From Microbacterium ginsengisoli (GTDB lineage Bacteria > Actinomycetota > Actinomycetes > Actinomycetales > Microbacteriaceae): DNA of 64,000 bases. The DNA lies in contig NZ_JYIY01000071.1 in assembly GCF_000956535.1 (NCBI RefSeq), positions 23,964 through 87,963 on the forward strand, read 5' to 3'. The first letter of the stretch is position 1; each line of letters begins with the position of its first letter. Both the position numbers and the translations under genes were made by a program. The notes beneath the pieces were generated by a model. That model worked only from the letters and a program-made list of their open reading frames with translations. It did no database searches and was not told the origin of the DNA. Positions 1 to 8,404 of the stretch are shown piece by piece.

Positions 1-1188
1 GTCATCGGCGCGATCCTGCTGGCCGACCCGCTGTCGGCGGTGATCGTCGTGCTCACGATGCCGCTCATCCCGATCTTCATGGTGCTCATCGGTCTCGCGA
101 CCGGCGCAGTGCAGCGCCGGCAGTTCGACACGCTCACCACCCTCGCGACCCGGTTCGCCGACACCGTGCAGGGACTCGGCACGCTCAAGATCTTCGGCCG
201 TCAGCACCGTGCCGCCGACAGTATCGACGAGGTGACCGGGCGCTACAAGCGCGAGACGATGTCGGTCCTGCGGGTGTCGTTCCTCTCGGGTTTCGCGCTC
301 GAGTTCCTCGCATCCATCTCGGTCGCCATCGTCGCGGTGACGATCGGCTTCCGGCTCCTCGACGGTGAGATGGTGCTGCTCGTGGGCCTGTTCGCCCTGC
401 TCCTGGCCCCCGAGGCGTATCTGCCGCTGCGGCAGGTGGGTGCACAGTTCCACGCGTCCGCCGAGGGGATGGCCGCGACATCCGGCATCTTCGCGGTGCT
501 CGACGCCGCGCGCGCTCAGGGCGATCGGACGCGCACCGTCACCGCCCCCACGGCGGAGGGGGGTGCGCTTCTGACGGCGCGCGGGCTGCGGGTTCCGCGC
601 GGCGAGCGGATGATCGGTCCGATCGACCTCGACGTGCGCGCGGGCGAGGTCGTGCTGCTCGAGGGGGCCAGCGGGGCGGGGAAGTCGAGCGTCATCGCGG
701 CACTGCTCGGCTTCGCCCACGCGGAGGGCGAGATCAGCGGCGGCGCGCGCGAGGCCATCGCGTGGATGTCCCAGCGCGCCGGGCTGCTCTCGGGAACCGT
801 GGCGGAGAATGTGGCGCTCGGCGCCGACACCCCCGATGCCGTGCTCGTCGCCCGATGCCTCACCGATGCCGCGGCGGGCGATGTCGACGCGGGCATCGTG
901 CTGGGCGCTGGCGGGGCGGGGCTCTCGGGCGGACAGGCTCAGCGCGTCGCGCTGGCGCGCGCCCTGTATCGGCTGCGCGCGACCGACGCCCGGGTGCTCG
1001 TGCTCGACGAGCCCACGAGCGCCCTCGACACGGACACGGAAGCTCACGTGTGGGCGTCGGTGCGGGCTGCCGCCGATGCCGGCGCCGGCGTGCTGCTGGT
1101 CTCCCACCGCCCGAGCGCGCGGACGATCGCAGACCGCCGGGTGGCCGTGGCATCCGTTCTCGTGCTGCCTGCGGAGGTGCCACAGTGA
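1..1188 (+). CDS. cydD: Thiol reductant ABC exporter subunit CydD (5'-truncated by window)
   Basis: This is one half of the heterodimeric CydDC ABC exporter, which moves cysteine or glutathione across the membrane and is needed to assemble cytochrome bd oxidase. The frame is open from base 1, so the true start lies upstream and only about 395 residues are seen. The visible part holds the end of the membrane domain, then the ATPase domain with Walker A (GASGAGKSS, near 664), an LSGGQ signature (near 922), Walker B (VLVLDEPTSALD, near 990) and an H-loop (SHRP). It overlaps cydC by 4 nt, so the two are translationally coupled. cydAB probably lie just upstream, but that is inferred from the usual gene order. 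Confidence 0.93.
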   Translation, partial: VIGAILLADPLSAVIVVLTMPLIPIFMVLIGLATGAVQRRQFDTLTTLATRFADTVQGLGTLKIFGRQHRAADSIDEVTGRYKRETMSVLRVSFLSGFALEFLASISVAIVAVTIGFRLLDGEMVLLVGLFALLLAPEAYLPLRQVGAQFHASAEGMAATSGIFAVLDAARAQGDRTRTVTAPTAEGGALLTARGLRVPRGERMIGPIDLDVRAGEVVLLEGASGAGKSSVIAALLGFAHAEGEISGGAREAIAWMSQRAGLLSGTVAENVALGADTPDAVLVARCLTDAAAGDVDAGIVLGAGGAGLSGGQAQRVALARALYRLRATDARVLVLDEPTSALDTDTEAHVWASVRAAADAGAGVLLVSHRPSARTIADRRVAVASVLVLPAEVPQ

Positions 1189-2897
1189 GCACCGTCAGCG
1201 ACTCGCGCACCGCCGAGACCGCGCGCATCCTGCGCGACGCGCAACCGTCCGCCCGCCGCTTCTCCCCCGCCGTGCTCACGGGGTTCGGCACCGCCATCAG
1301 CTCGATCGCGCTGCTGGCAGCGAGCGGATGGCTCATCACCCGCGCCGCGGAGCAGCCGAGCGTCATCTTCATCTCGGCGGTCGTCGTCGCAGTGCGCGCG
1401 TTCGCGATCGGGCGCGGCGTGTTCCGCTACGGCGAGCGCCTCACGAGTCACGACGCGGCCCTCGGGCAGCTCGCGCGGGTGCGTGCCGGGCTGGTGCGAC
1501 GCCTGGTGCCCCTGGCCCCCGACGGCCTCGGCGGCGCCCGCCGCGGCGCCCTGCTGTCGAACCTCGTCGACGATGTCGAGGAGCTGCAGAACCTGCCGCT
1601 GCGCGTCGTGCTGCCCCTCGCCGTGGCCGCGACCACGAGCCTCGCGAGTGTCGTGTTCGTGGCGTTCGTCTCCCTTCCCGCCGCGGCCGTGCTGCTCGGA
1701 TGCCTCGTGCTCGCGTTCGCTCTCGCGGTCTGGGTGGGGGCCGCGCTCGGCGCTCGCGCCGAGCGCTCACTCGCCCCGCTGCGCTCACGACTCTCCGACG
1801 CGCTCGTGGACGAGCTCGGGGCGCTCGACGTCCTCCAGGCGTACGGCGCCCAGGCCGCGGCATCCGCTCGGGTGCGGATCGCCGATGAGGCGCTGCGTCG
1901 CGCGACAGTGCGCCGCGCGACGGCACAGGGCGCGACGAGCGGAGCGGTGTCGCTGGTGGCGGGCCTCGCCTCGCTGCTGGTGCTGCTGTCGGCGCAGCCC
2001 GCATTCGCGGGCGGAAGCATCGACGGGCCCTGGCTCGCGCTCATCGTGCTCATGCCCATGGCGATCTTCGAGGTGTTCGGCCCCGTGCCGCTCGCCCTCG
2101 CGTCCTGGCGGCAGGTGCGCGGCGCGGCCCAGCGCATCGCCGACACCGTGCCGGCAGAGATCCCGGCCGAGCTCGTGCGCGACGAGCCCGCCCTGACCGG
2201 CGAGGCGCCGCCGCTCGGCACGGGACTCTCGCTGCGCGGCATGAGCGCGGCCTGGCCGCAGCGCGCGGGTGCCCGCGATGAGGCCGACGACGCGGGCCGA
2301 CTCGTCGACGTCAGCCTCGATGTCGCGCCCGGCGAGCGGGTTCTCGTGACCGGCCCGAGCGGTGCGGGAAAGACGACGCTCGCCCACGTGCTGGTGCGCT
2401 TCCTCGACTACAGCGGCTCGTTCACCATCGGCGGACGCGAAGCGTCCACGCTCGCCGGCGATGACCTGCGACGCACGATCGGCCTCGTCGAGCAGAACCC
2501 GTACCTGTTCGACGAGTCGATCCGGCAGAACCTGCTGTTCGCCGACGACGGCGCCTCCGACGCGCATCTGTGGGCGGCGCTCGGTCGGGTCGGCCTCGAG
2601 GACTGGGCACGCGACCGCGGCGGCCTCGATTCACGACTGGGCGAACGCGGTGCGCTCGCCTCGGGCGGGCAGGCGCAACGTCTCGCGCTGGCACGCGCCC
2701 TCCTCGCCGACTTCGCGGTGCTGGTGCTCGACGAGCCCACCGCGGGGGTCGACCCCGCGGCATCCGACGCGCTCCTCGACGACCTGCTCACCGCTGTCGG
2801 CGACGACCACGCCGTCGTGCTCGTCTCGCACGTCGCCGTGCCCGCTCACCTCATCGATCGCGAGGTGCGCATCGTCGCGGGCAGGATGACCGCATGA
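1185..2897 (+). CDS. cydC: Thiol reductant ABC exporter subunit CydC
   Basis: This is the second subunit of the CydDC exporter, 570 aa, with an N-terminal transmembrane domain (about residues 25-310) and a C-terminal ATPase. Walker A (GPSGAGKTT) is near residue 390, the signature SGGQAQR near 492, and Walker B (VLVLDEPTAGVD) near 513. The GTG start at 1185 was chosen because it overlaps the cydD stop (GTGA), and the reading frame upstream of it has no CydC-like sequence. The gene in turn overlaps the next start by 4 nt (ATGA), so cydD, cydC and the acetyltransferase form one transcript. Length and motifs are normal for the family. Confidence 0.94.
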   Translation: MSTVSDSRTAETARILRDAQPSARRFSPAVLTGFGTAISSIALLAASGWLITRAAEQPSVIFISAVVVAVRAFAIGRGVFRYGERLTSHDAALGQLARVRAGLVRRLVPLAPDGLGGARRGALLSNLVDDVEELQNLPLRVVLPLAVAATTSLASVVFVAFVSLPAAAVLLGCLVLAFALAVWVGAALGARAERSLAPLRSRLSDALVDELGALDVLQAYGAQAAASARVRIADEALRRATVRRATAQGATSGAVSLVAGLASLLVLLSAQPAFAGGSIDGPWLALIVLMPMAIFEVFGPVPLALASWRQVRGAAQRIADTVPAEIPAELVRDEPALTGEAPPLGTGLSLRGMSAAWPQRAGARDEADDAGRLVDVSLDVAPGERVLVTGPSGAGKTTLAHVLVRFLDYSGSFTIGGREASTLAGDDLRRTIGLVEQNPYLFDESIRQNLLFADDGASDAHLWAALGRVGLEDWARDRGGLDSRLGERGALASGGQAQRLALARALLADFAVLVLDEPTAGVDPAASDALLDDLLTAVGDDHAVVLVSHVAVPAHLIDREVRIVAGRMTA

Positions 2898-3430
2898 GCG
2901 ACCCCGTCAGCGTGCGCGAAGCCCGCCGCGAGGACGCCTGGGGCATCGCCCGCGTGCGCGTGGACACCTGGCGCGTCGCCTATGACGGACTCATCGACGA
3001 CCGGATCCTCGCGGCGCTCGACCCCGAACGCGAGGGGCACCGGCGCGCCGAGCTCTGGCTCGAGAACACCGCAGCTGCCGGCGCCGCTCAGTTCGTCGCA
3101 GAGCAGAACGGAGTGATCGTCGGATGGGCGGCCGTCGGCGCCTGCCGCGACGACGACCGACCCGGCACCGGCGAGCTGCACGCGATCTACGTGCACCCCT
3201 CGCTCTGGTCGGCCGGCGTCGGGCATGAGCTCCTCGCCGCGGGCACGGCATCACTGCGTTCGTCGGGGTTCGCCGAGGCATCCCTGTGGGTGCTCGACCG
3301 CAACGAACGCGCGGCCCGCTTCTACGAACGGCACGGGTGGATCGAGGACGGCGTCGTCAAGAGCGAGCAATCTTCTCTCGCCGAGGCCCCGCCCCTCATC
3401 GAACGCCGACGCGTCATCCGCTTCGAGTGA
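2894..3430 (+). CDS. GNAT family N-acetyltransferase
   Basis: A single-domain 178-aa GNAT acetyltransferase. The acetyl-CoA motif A is visible as a strand ending in YVHPS followed by the pyrophosphate loop SAGVGHEL, and the closing motif B region reads VLDRNERAARFYERHGW. The substrate cannot be told from sequence. It is coupled to cydC by an ATGA overlap. That places it in the cydDC transcript, although no functional link to cytochrome bd assembly is known to me. No terminator was seen in the 88 bp that follow. Confidence 0.85.
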   Translation: MSDPVSVREARREDAWGIARVRVDTWRVAYDGLIDDRILAALDPEREGHRRAELWLENTAAAGAAQFVAEQNGVIVGWAAVGACRDDDRPGTGELHAIYVHPSLWSAGVGHELLAAGTASLRSSGFAEASLWVLDRNERAARFYERHGWIEDGVVKSEQSSLAEAPPLIERRRVIRFE

Positions 3431-3518
3431 GGATGCCGCGGCTCAACGGACGTCACAGAGTCGCTCGGCCGGGACTGCTATAAACGAAGCTCATCACGAA
3501 GCGATCCGGGGGGACATC

Positions 3519-4304
3519 GTGACAGCGGGTGCGCAGGGGGAACACGATTCGCTCGAGGAGTTCGCGGCGGGCCTGCGGCAGCTGCGGCTCGAGGCGGACA
3601 GCCCGACGCTGGAACGCCTGCATCGCGAGACGGGAGTCTCCCGCACCGTGCTCTCCGAGGCCTTCAACGGCAGGAAGCTGCCGTCGGCGCGCACGGTCGA
3701 TCGGATCGCGGTCGCGTGCGGCGGCGATGCCCGCGCGTGGGCGACACGGCGCGACCGACTCGCACAGCGCGATGCTCCGCCGCCTGCGGCCAGAACCATC
3801 CGGCCCGCGCCCGTCACCGTGGCGCGACGTGTCGCGCTCGTGTGGGCAGCGGCCGCGTTCGTGCTCGGGACCGTTGTGACGGCGGCCATCGCTCTCACCG
3901 TCACCCACGTGGCTCGAGGCACAGCGCCGCCGCCTTCCGTCGCGGTGCGGGACGGCAGCGACCCGGCATCGACCTCCTGCGCCAACGATGCCCGCGTCGT
4001 CACCGGCGACGTGCGGGACAGCGGGCGCGTGGAGATCGAGATCCTGTGGTCCGACGCCTGCTCTGCCGCCTGGGCGCGGGTGAGTCGAGACGATGGCACC
4101 GATCGGGGCGCGACCCTCTCCGTCGCGATCTATCCGCAGAGCGCACCCGGCGGACCGCACCGGCAGAGCATCACGGTTCAGGGTGGAACCGTCGCGACCA
4201 CTCCGCTGCTCGTGCGGGTATCGGCCGACGAGCGACTGTGCGCGACGGGTGCGGTGACGGTGGCGGGCACCCCGGTCGAGCTCGGCACGCCGATCTGCAT
4301 CTGA
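3519..4304 (+). CDS. Membrane-anchored XRE-type HTH protein with DUF2690-like extracytoplasmic domain
   Basis: A 261-aa protein in three parts. Residues about 10-85 form an XRE-like helix-turn-helix (TGVSRTVLSEAFNGRKLPSARTVDRI). Residues about 105-135 form one hydrophobic transmembrane helix. The C-terminal part resembles DUF2690, with paired cysteines (SCANDARV and SDACSAAWARVSRD). The topology suggests a DNA-binding domain inside the cell joined to an outside domain, as in one-component membrane regulators, but function is unknown. The GTG at 3519 is the first start in frame after a plausible leader. The HTH half is clearly paralogous to the gene at 5092, and the two flank a leftward acetyltransferase gene. 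Confidence 0.75.
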   Translation: MTAGAQGEHDSLEEFAAGLRQLRLEADSPTLERLHRETGVSRTVLSEAFNGRKLPSARTVDRIAVACGGDARAWATRRDRLAQRDAPPPAARTIRPAPVTVARRVALVWAAAAFVLGTVVTAAIALTVTHVARGTAPPPSVAVRDGSDPASTSCANDARVVTGDVRDSGRVEIEILWSDACSAAWARVSRDDGTDRGATLSVAIYPQSAPGGPHRQSITVQGGTVATTPLLVRVSADERLCATGAVTVAGTPVELGTPICI

Positions 4305-4321
4305 CCGGCCGCGGAGGCCGC

Positions 4322-4921
4322 TCAGCCGAGCACGACACCGAACGCCTGCGTGCCCGGTTGCGACGGCAGGCGGGTGAACCCCAGCCGATCGTAGAAGCCG
4401 AGGGCAACGGCGTTGTCCGCCGCGGCCACGAGGTGGAGTCCTGGCACGCCGGCATCAGCGAGCGCCGCCCGCTGCGCGTCGATGAGACGGCGCCCCCAGC
4501 CGGCACCCTTGGCCTCGGGGAGCAGGTCGATGTGCAGGTGCGCCGGATACGTGTCGGCGAACGGCTCGGCGCCCGCGCGCCGGCCGTCGGCGTAACGCCG
4601 CAGTTCCGCCTCGCGGTGCGACAGGCCCGGGGCATCCGGCTCACGACGACGCACCGGCCACCAGTCGGTGCGGAACCACTCCTCGAACGCATCGGTGTCG
4701 GGAGCGGCGACGCAGTACCCGACCACGGCATCGTCCGCGTCCGCGATGACGAAGGCAAACTCGGGATGTCGCACCGTGTACGGCAGCGCGAAGACGTCGG
4801 CCCACAGCGCGTCATCCGACAGCAGGCCGGTCGCGTCGCCGCCGAGATCGGCGGTACGCAGGCATACGTCCGCGATCCGCGGGCGGTCGTCGGCACGGAG
4901 GGCGCGGAGCGTGTGGGGCAT
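4322..4921 (-). CDS. GNAT family N-acetyltransferase
   Basis: A 199-aa acetyltransferase of the GNAT fold. The region around AHLHIDLLPEAKGAGWGRRL carries motif A with the GxGxGR-type acetyl-CoA loop, preceded by a long variable segment, and VAAADNAVALGFYDRLGF is motif B. The TYPAHLHID stretch resembles GNAT proteins related to the acetyltransferase-like domain of eukaryotic O-GlcNAcase, but the substrate is unknown. It is a lone leftward gene between two rightward XRE-membrane protein genes. Translation probably begins on a leaderless transcript, since a TAGTCT box lies 6 nt before the ATG. Confidence 0.82.
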   Translation of the reverse strand: MPHTLRALRADDRPRIADVCLRTADLGGDATGLLSDDALWADVFALPYTVRHPEFAFVIADADDAVVGYCVAAPDTDAFEEWFRTDWWPVRRREPDAPGLSHREAELRRYADGRRAGAEPFADTYPAHLHIDLLPEAKGAGWGRRLIDAQRAALADAGVPGLHLVAAADNAVALGFYDRLGFTRLPSQPGTQAFGVVLG

Positions 4922-4927
4922 CCGCGC

Positions 4928-4933
4928 AGACTA
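4928..4933 (-). promoter_or_regulatory. -10 box of leaderless promoter for the 4322-4921 acetyltransferase
   Basis: On the minus strand TAGTCT is followed by 6 nt and then the ATG. Transcription would begin at or next to the start codon, the common leaderless layout in actinobacteria. Confidence 0.6.
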
Positions 4934-5091
4934 TCGGCCGCCCCGAACTCGTCTCCGCACCCGGAGTTGCCACGTGATGCGCCCGGACGCAACCCCTGCC
5001 GCGCAGCGGGATGGGGTGATATACACGGACTGTCGGTACTGGGGAAGAAGTATCGGCGTCATGCGCGAGCAGCTGTCGGAGGGCTGGTGCC

Positions 5092-5523
5092 ATGGAGGGG
5101 ATGAATCGTGTCGAAGATGATGTCAGTGCTTTCGCTGCCGACCTGAGAAGGCTGCGGCTGCATGCCGACAACCCGACCCTGACGCGTCTGCAGCACACGT
5201 CGGGGGTGTCCAAGAGCGTGCTCTCGGAGGCCCTCGCGGGTCGGCATCTGCCGTCGGTGCGCACCGTCGACGCGCTCGTGCGCGCGCTCGGTGACGGCGA
5301 TCACCGCGACGACTGGATCAGCCGCCGCGACGAGCTTGCGGAGCAGCGGATGCCGACGCTCGAGCATCCGAGCGGGCCGATCCCCAGGGGCGCGGCGCCG
5401 ATCGCGAACGATCTGCAGCGCAGCGTCACCGCGAAAGCCACGGTCGCGATCGCCGGTGTCGCACTGATCGCGGGCGTGGCGCTCGGGTCGTGGTCGACCG
5501 CGTGGATCCTGTCGCTGCGCTGA
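5092..5523 (+). CDS. Membrane-anchored XRE-type HTH protein, short paralogue
   Basis: A 143-aa protein with an HTH domain (about residues 12-90; SGVSKSVLSEALAGRHLPSVRTVDAL) closely similar to the one in the gene at 3519. A single C-terminal transmembrane helix follows (VAIAGVALIAGVALGSWSTAW), and only a few residues lie beyond it. It therefore lacks the DUF2690-like outer domain of its paralogue. The ATG at 5092 has GGAGGG 8 nt upstream, while the in-frame ATG at 5101 is too close to the next purine run. Its TGA directly abuts the modC stop, leaving no intergenic base. The partner or signal is unknown. Confidence 0.72.
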   Translation: MEGMNRVEDDVSAFAADLRRLRLHADNPTLTRLQHTSGVSKSVLSEALAGRHLPSVRTVDALVRALGDGDHRDDWISRRDELAEQRMPTLEHPSGPIPRGAAPIANDLQRSVTAKATVAIAGVALIAGVALGSWSTAWILSLR

Positions 5524-6270
5524 TCAGCGCGGACCGGGCGCCCCGTTGTCACGCAGCCAGCCGGCCTCGCCGGCGAGGGCGGCACTGAACGCGGTCGCGG
5601 GGGCCGCGAGCACGTCGGCTGTGGCGGCGAGCTGAACGATATGGCCTGCCTCGAGCACGCACAGCCGCGCCGCGAGCGCGACCGCGTCGGCGACATGGTG
5701 CGTGGCGAGCACCGTGGTGGTCGCCGGCAGCGACGCGATGGCGGCGCGTACATCCTGCGCGGTGAGCGGGTCGAGCGAGGTGGACGGCTCGTCGAGCAGC
5801 AGCACGTCGGGCTCCGTGACGATCGCGCGGGCGAGGGCGACCCGCTGCCGCTGACCGCCGGACAAGGCGTCGGGACGACGGGATGCCGCGGCCCCCACAC
5901 CGAGCCGGTCGAGCCAGTCCTGCGCGCGTGCACGCGCGACCGACCGGGGCACCCCGCGCGCCCGTGGCCCGAATGCGACGTTGTCGAGGGCGCTGAGGTG
6001 CGGGAACAGGTGGGGGTCCTGCGAGAGAAGCACCATGCGACGCCGCGCCGGGGGCACCGTGCGCGCGGGCGTTGACAGCTCGCGCCCGCCCACCGCGATG
6101 CGGCCGTCGTCCAGCGGCACGAGACCGGCGAGGGCGCCCAGCAGGGTCGACTTGCCCGCACCGCTCGGCCCCATGACCGCGATCGTCTCGCCGGGTGCGA
6201 CGGCGAGGGCCGCGTCGAGGGCGAAGCCGTCGCGGCGCACGACGACCCGGGCGTCGAGCGAGGAGGTCAT
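5524..6270 (-). CDS. modC: Molybdate ABC transporter ATP-binding protein ModC (no TOBE domain)
   Basis: The ATPase of the ModABC molybdate importer, 248 aa. Walker A (GPSGAGKST) lies at residues 34-42, then the signature LSGGQRQRVALARA, Walker B (VLLLDEPSTSLD) and the H-loop (THHVADA). E. coli-type ModC is about 350 aa because it carries a C-terminal TOBE molybdate-binding domain. This protein ends right after the ATPase. A TOBE domain is found instead in the separate gene at 7914-8306. The ATG at 6270 overlaps modB by 4 nt. The next gene on the other strand ends at the adjacent base. Confidence 0.9.
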   Translation of the reverse strand: MTSSLDARVVVRRDGFALDAALAVAPGETIAVMGPSGAGKSTLLGALAGLVPLDDGRIAVGGRELSTPARTVPPARRRMVLLSQDPHLFPHLSALDNVAFGPRARGVPRSVARARAQDWLDRLGVGAAASRRPDALSGGQRQRVALARAIVTEPDVLLLDEPSTSLDPLTAQDVRAAIASLPATTTVLATHHVADAVALAARLCVLEAGHIVQLAATADVLAAPATAFSAALAGEAGWLRDNGAPGPR

Positions 6271-7085
6271 CGCACGCTCCCGAACCGCCACGCCCGCACG
6301 GCGACGAGCACCGCGATCGAGGTGACGAGCAGCAGCAGCGATAGCGCGACGGCCGTGGAGGTGTCGACGCCGGCCCCGTTGAACGCGGTGTAGATCGCGA
6401 GCGGCATGGTCTGCGTCACTCCCGGTGCGTTGCCCGCGAACAGCGCCGTCGCACCGAACTCGCCCATCGCCCGCGCGAAGCACAGGACCGTGCCGGCGAC
6501 CAGCCCCGGGGCGGCGAGCGGAAGGGTGACACGCCGCAGCACGGTCCAAGGTCCGGCGCCGAGCGATGCGGCCGCGACCTCATACCCCGATCCTCGGGCG
6601 CGCAGCGCACCCTCGAGGGACAGCACGAGGAACGGCAGCGCGACGAACACCTGCGCGATCACGACAGCGGTCGTCGTGAACGGAAGTCGCACGCCGATGC
6701 CCGCGAGCAGGATGCCGCCCCATCCGTTCCGTCCGAACAGATACAGCAGCGCCACGCCGCCCACCATCGGCGGCAGCACGAGCGGCACGGTCACGGCCGC
6801 ACGCAGCACCGCGGCGAGGCGCGGGCCCGACCGGGCGATGAGCAGTGCGAGCGGAGCACCGAGCACGAGGCATCCGAGGGTCGCGACGACCGCTGTCGAC
6901 AGCGAGAGCCCCAGCGCCGACAGCGCGTCGGGCGACGTGATGTCCGCCGGGAGCGTCGCCCAGTCCACCCGAGCGACCAGCGCGGCGAGCGGCACGACGA
7001 GAAGCGCCAGCCCGAGCACGGCCGGCACCACGAGCACCCGCGGAAGTGTGCGGGTGCCGTGCGCGCCGGCGCGGCGTCGGATCAC
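6267..7085 (-). CDS. modB: Molybdate ABC transporter permease ModB
   Basis: The membrane subunit of the molybdate importer, 272 aa, with five to six hydrophobic helices. The cytoplasmic EAA-type loop that docks to ModC is visible (EVAAASLGAGPWTVLRRVTL), as is the conserved ARAMGEFGAT stretch. It overlaps modA at its start and modC at its end by 4 nt each, so the three genes are tightly coupled. Length and motifs match the family. Confidence 0.92.
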   Translation of the reverse strand: MIRRRAGAHGTRTLPRVLVVPAVLGLALLVVPLAALVARVDWATLPADITSPDALSALGLSLSTAVVATLGCLVLGAPLALLIARSGPRLAAVLRAAVTVPLVLPPMVGGVALLYLFGRNGWGGILLAGIGVRLPFTTTAVVIAQVFVALPFLVLSLEGALRARGSGYEVAAASLGAGPWTVLRRVTLPLAAPGLVAGTVLCFARAMGEFGATALFAGNAPGVTQTMPLAIYTAFNGAGVDTSTAVALSLLLLVTSIAVLVAVRAWRFGSVR

Positions 7086-7882
7086 GGGGCTCCGAAGCCG
7101 TAGCTCTGCAGGATCTGCTCACCCGCCGCGCTCGTCACGAACGCCGTGAAGGCGGCCGCCGCGGTCGGATTCGGGGCGCCGGCGAGGGCGGCGATCGGGT
7201 ACTCGTTGACGACCTGGTCGGCTCCGGCGGGGACGATGGCGGTCACACCGCTCGCCCCGCGCACGTCGGTCGCGTAGACGAGGCCGGCGTCGGCCGCACC
7301 GGATGACACCTTCGTGAGCACGGCGGTGACGTTCTGCTCCTGGCTGACAGGGGTCACGGAGACGCCCTGGTTCTTCAGCAGGGTCTGGGACGCCGAGCCG
7401 CACGGCACGGCCGGCGCGCACAGCACGACCGGCACCCCCGGGCGCGCGAGGTCGGCGAGGGTCGCGATGCGCGCGGGATTCGCCGAGGGAACCGCGATCA
7501 CGAGCGTGTTGGTCGCGAAGTTCTGCGGGGAGGAGGCGAGTTTCGCGTCCGTGACCTTCGTCATGTTCTTGGTGTCCGCCGACGCGAACACGTCGACGGG
7601 CGCGCCCTCGACGATCTGGGTGGCGAGCGTCGACGAGCCGTCGTAGACGATCGGCTTGACCGTGACCTGCGGATACTCGGCCTCGAACGCCGTCGCGACA
7701 GCCTGGAAGGCGTTGCGCAGTGATGCGGCCGCGTAGATCGTGAGGTCACCGCTGGGGGCGGCGGCGACCGACGAGCTCGCCGACGGGGTCGCCGAGCTCG
7801 ATGCGTCGCTCGCGCACGCCGTGGCGCCGAGCAGGACGGATGCCGCGGCGACCGCGGCAAGGATGAGGCGACGGGCGTTCAT
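7082..7882 (-). CDS. modA: Molybdate-binding lipoprotein ModA
   Basis: The extracytoplasmic substrate-binding protein of the molybdate importer, 266 aa. The N-terminus is a lipoprotein signal with the probable lipidated cysteine at residue 23 (LLGATAC), then a Ser/Ala-rich linker and the DLTIYAAASLRNAF start of the mature fold. The GSSTLATQI and DVFASAD segments are typical of ModA. It captures molybdate (or tungstate) outside the membrane and hands it to ModB. It is preceded by the HTH-TOBE gene on the same strand with a 31-bp gap, so the four genes probably form one operon. Confidence 0.92.
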   Translation of the reverse strand: MNARRLILAAVAAASVLLGATACASDASSSATPSASSSVAAAPSGDLTIYAAASLRNAFQAVATAFEAEYPQVTVKPIVYDGSSTLATQIVEGAPVDVFASADTKNMTKVTDAKLASSPQNFATNTLVIAVPSANPARIATLADLARPGVPVVLCAPAVPCGSASQTLLKNQGVSVTPVSQEQNVTAVLTKVSSGAADAGLVYATDVRGASGVTAIVPAGADQVVNEYPIAALAGAPNPTAAAAFTAFVTSAAGEQILQSYGFGAP

Positions 7883-7913
7883 GGGCAGCTGCTCCTCGGG
7901 TGCGAGTGGGGTC

Positions 7914-8306
7914 TCAGGGCTTCGGGGTCTCGACGATGACGGTCGTGGCTTTCACGATCGCGACGGCGAGCGAGCCCGGTTCGAGTGCGAGGTCGCGTGC
8001 GGCTTCGGCTGACATGAGGGAGACCACGCGGTGCGGTCCCGCCTGAATGTCGACCTGCGCCATGATGCCGTCGATCTCGACGCGCGTGACGAGCCCCGAG
8101 AAGCGGTTGCGGGCGCTCGAGAGCCCCTCCGCAGGATCGGCGGGCTGTCGCCGGCGCTCGACGACGAACTCCGCGAGCGCGGCGCCGTCGATCTCGATGG
8201 GCGTGGCGTCGGTGGCTGCGAGAAGCCCGTGGTCGATCCAGCGGCGAACCGTGTCGTCGCTCACGCCGAGCAGGCGCGCGGCCTGGGCGATCTTGTAGGA
8301 GGGCAC
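7914..8306 (-). CDS. HTH-TOBE molybdate-responsive protein
   Basis: A 130-aa protein with an N-terminal MerR/excisionase-like HTH (SYKIAQAARLLGVSDDTVRRWID) and a C-terminal TOBE (Mop-like) domain from about residue 62, the fold that binds molybdate. It sits first in the modABC operon, so it may act as the molybdate-sensing regulator, an intracellular molybdate store, or both. The GTG at 8306 was chosen because a TACGAT -10 box lies 7 nt upstream and homologues begin at this PSYKI stretch. A longer GTG start at 8357 would add 17 residues unlike the family. Confidence 0.82.
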   Translation of the reverse strand: MPSYKIAQAARLLGVSDDTVRRWIDHGLLAATDATPIEIDGAALAEFVVERRRQPADPAEGLSSARNRFSGLVTRVEIDGIMAQVDIQAGPHRVVSLMSAEAARDLALEPGSLAVAIVKATTVIVETPKP

Positions 8307-8313
8307 GAGAGCG

Positions 8314-8319
8314 ATCGTA
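8314..8319 (-). promoter_or_regulatory. -10 box (TACGAT) of the HTH-TOBE/mod operon
   Basis: TACGAT on the minus strand is 7 nt upstream of the GTG start, which implies a leaderless mRNA. Together with the box at 8393 it makes a divergent promoter region about 75 bp long between uptake and cofactor genes. Confidence 0.6.
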
Positions 8320-8392
8320 TCCGCATCTGCGGCGCGATCCGGACGAGGTGATCGCACCTGCGGATTCCAGATCTCCTCTGTCTCCGCGGGGC

Positions 8393-8398
8393 TAGCCT
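8393..8398 (+). promoter_or_regulatory. -10 box (TAGCCT) of the moeB operon
   Basis: TAGCCT is 6 nt upstream of the ATG at 8405. Transcription should start at or beside the A of that ATG. This supports ATG 8405 over the GTG at 8399. Confidence 0.65.
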
Positions 8399-8404
8399 GT
8401 GGAC

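Noticed and set aside
8307..8357. Extended GTG start at 8357 for the HTH-TOBE protein
   Set aside because: The extra 17 residues are unlike homologues, and a leaderless -10 box fits the GTG at 8306.
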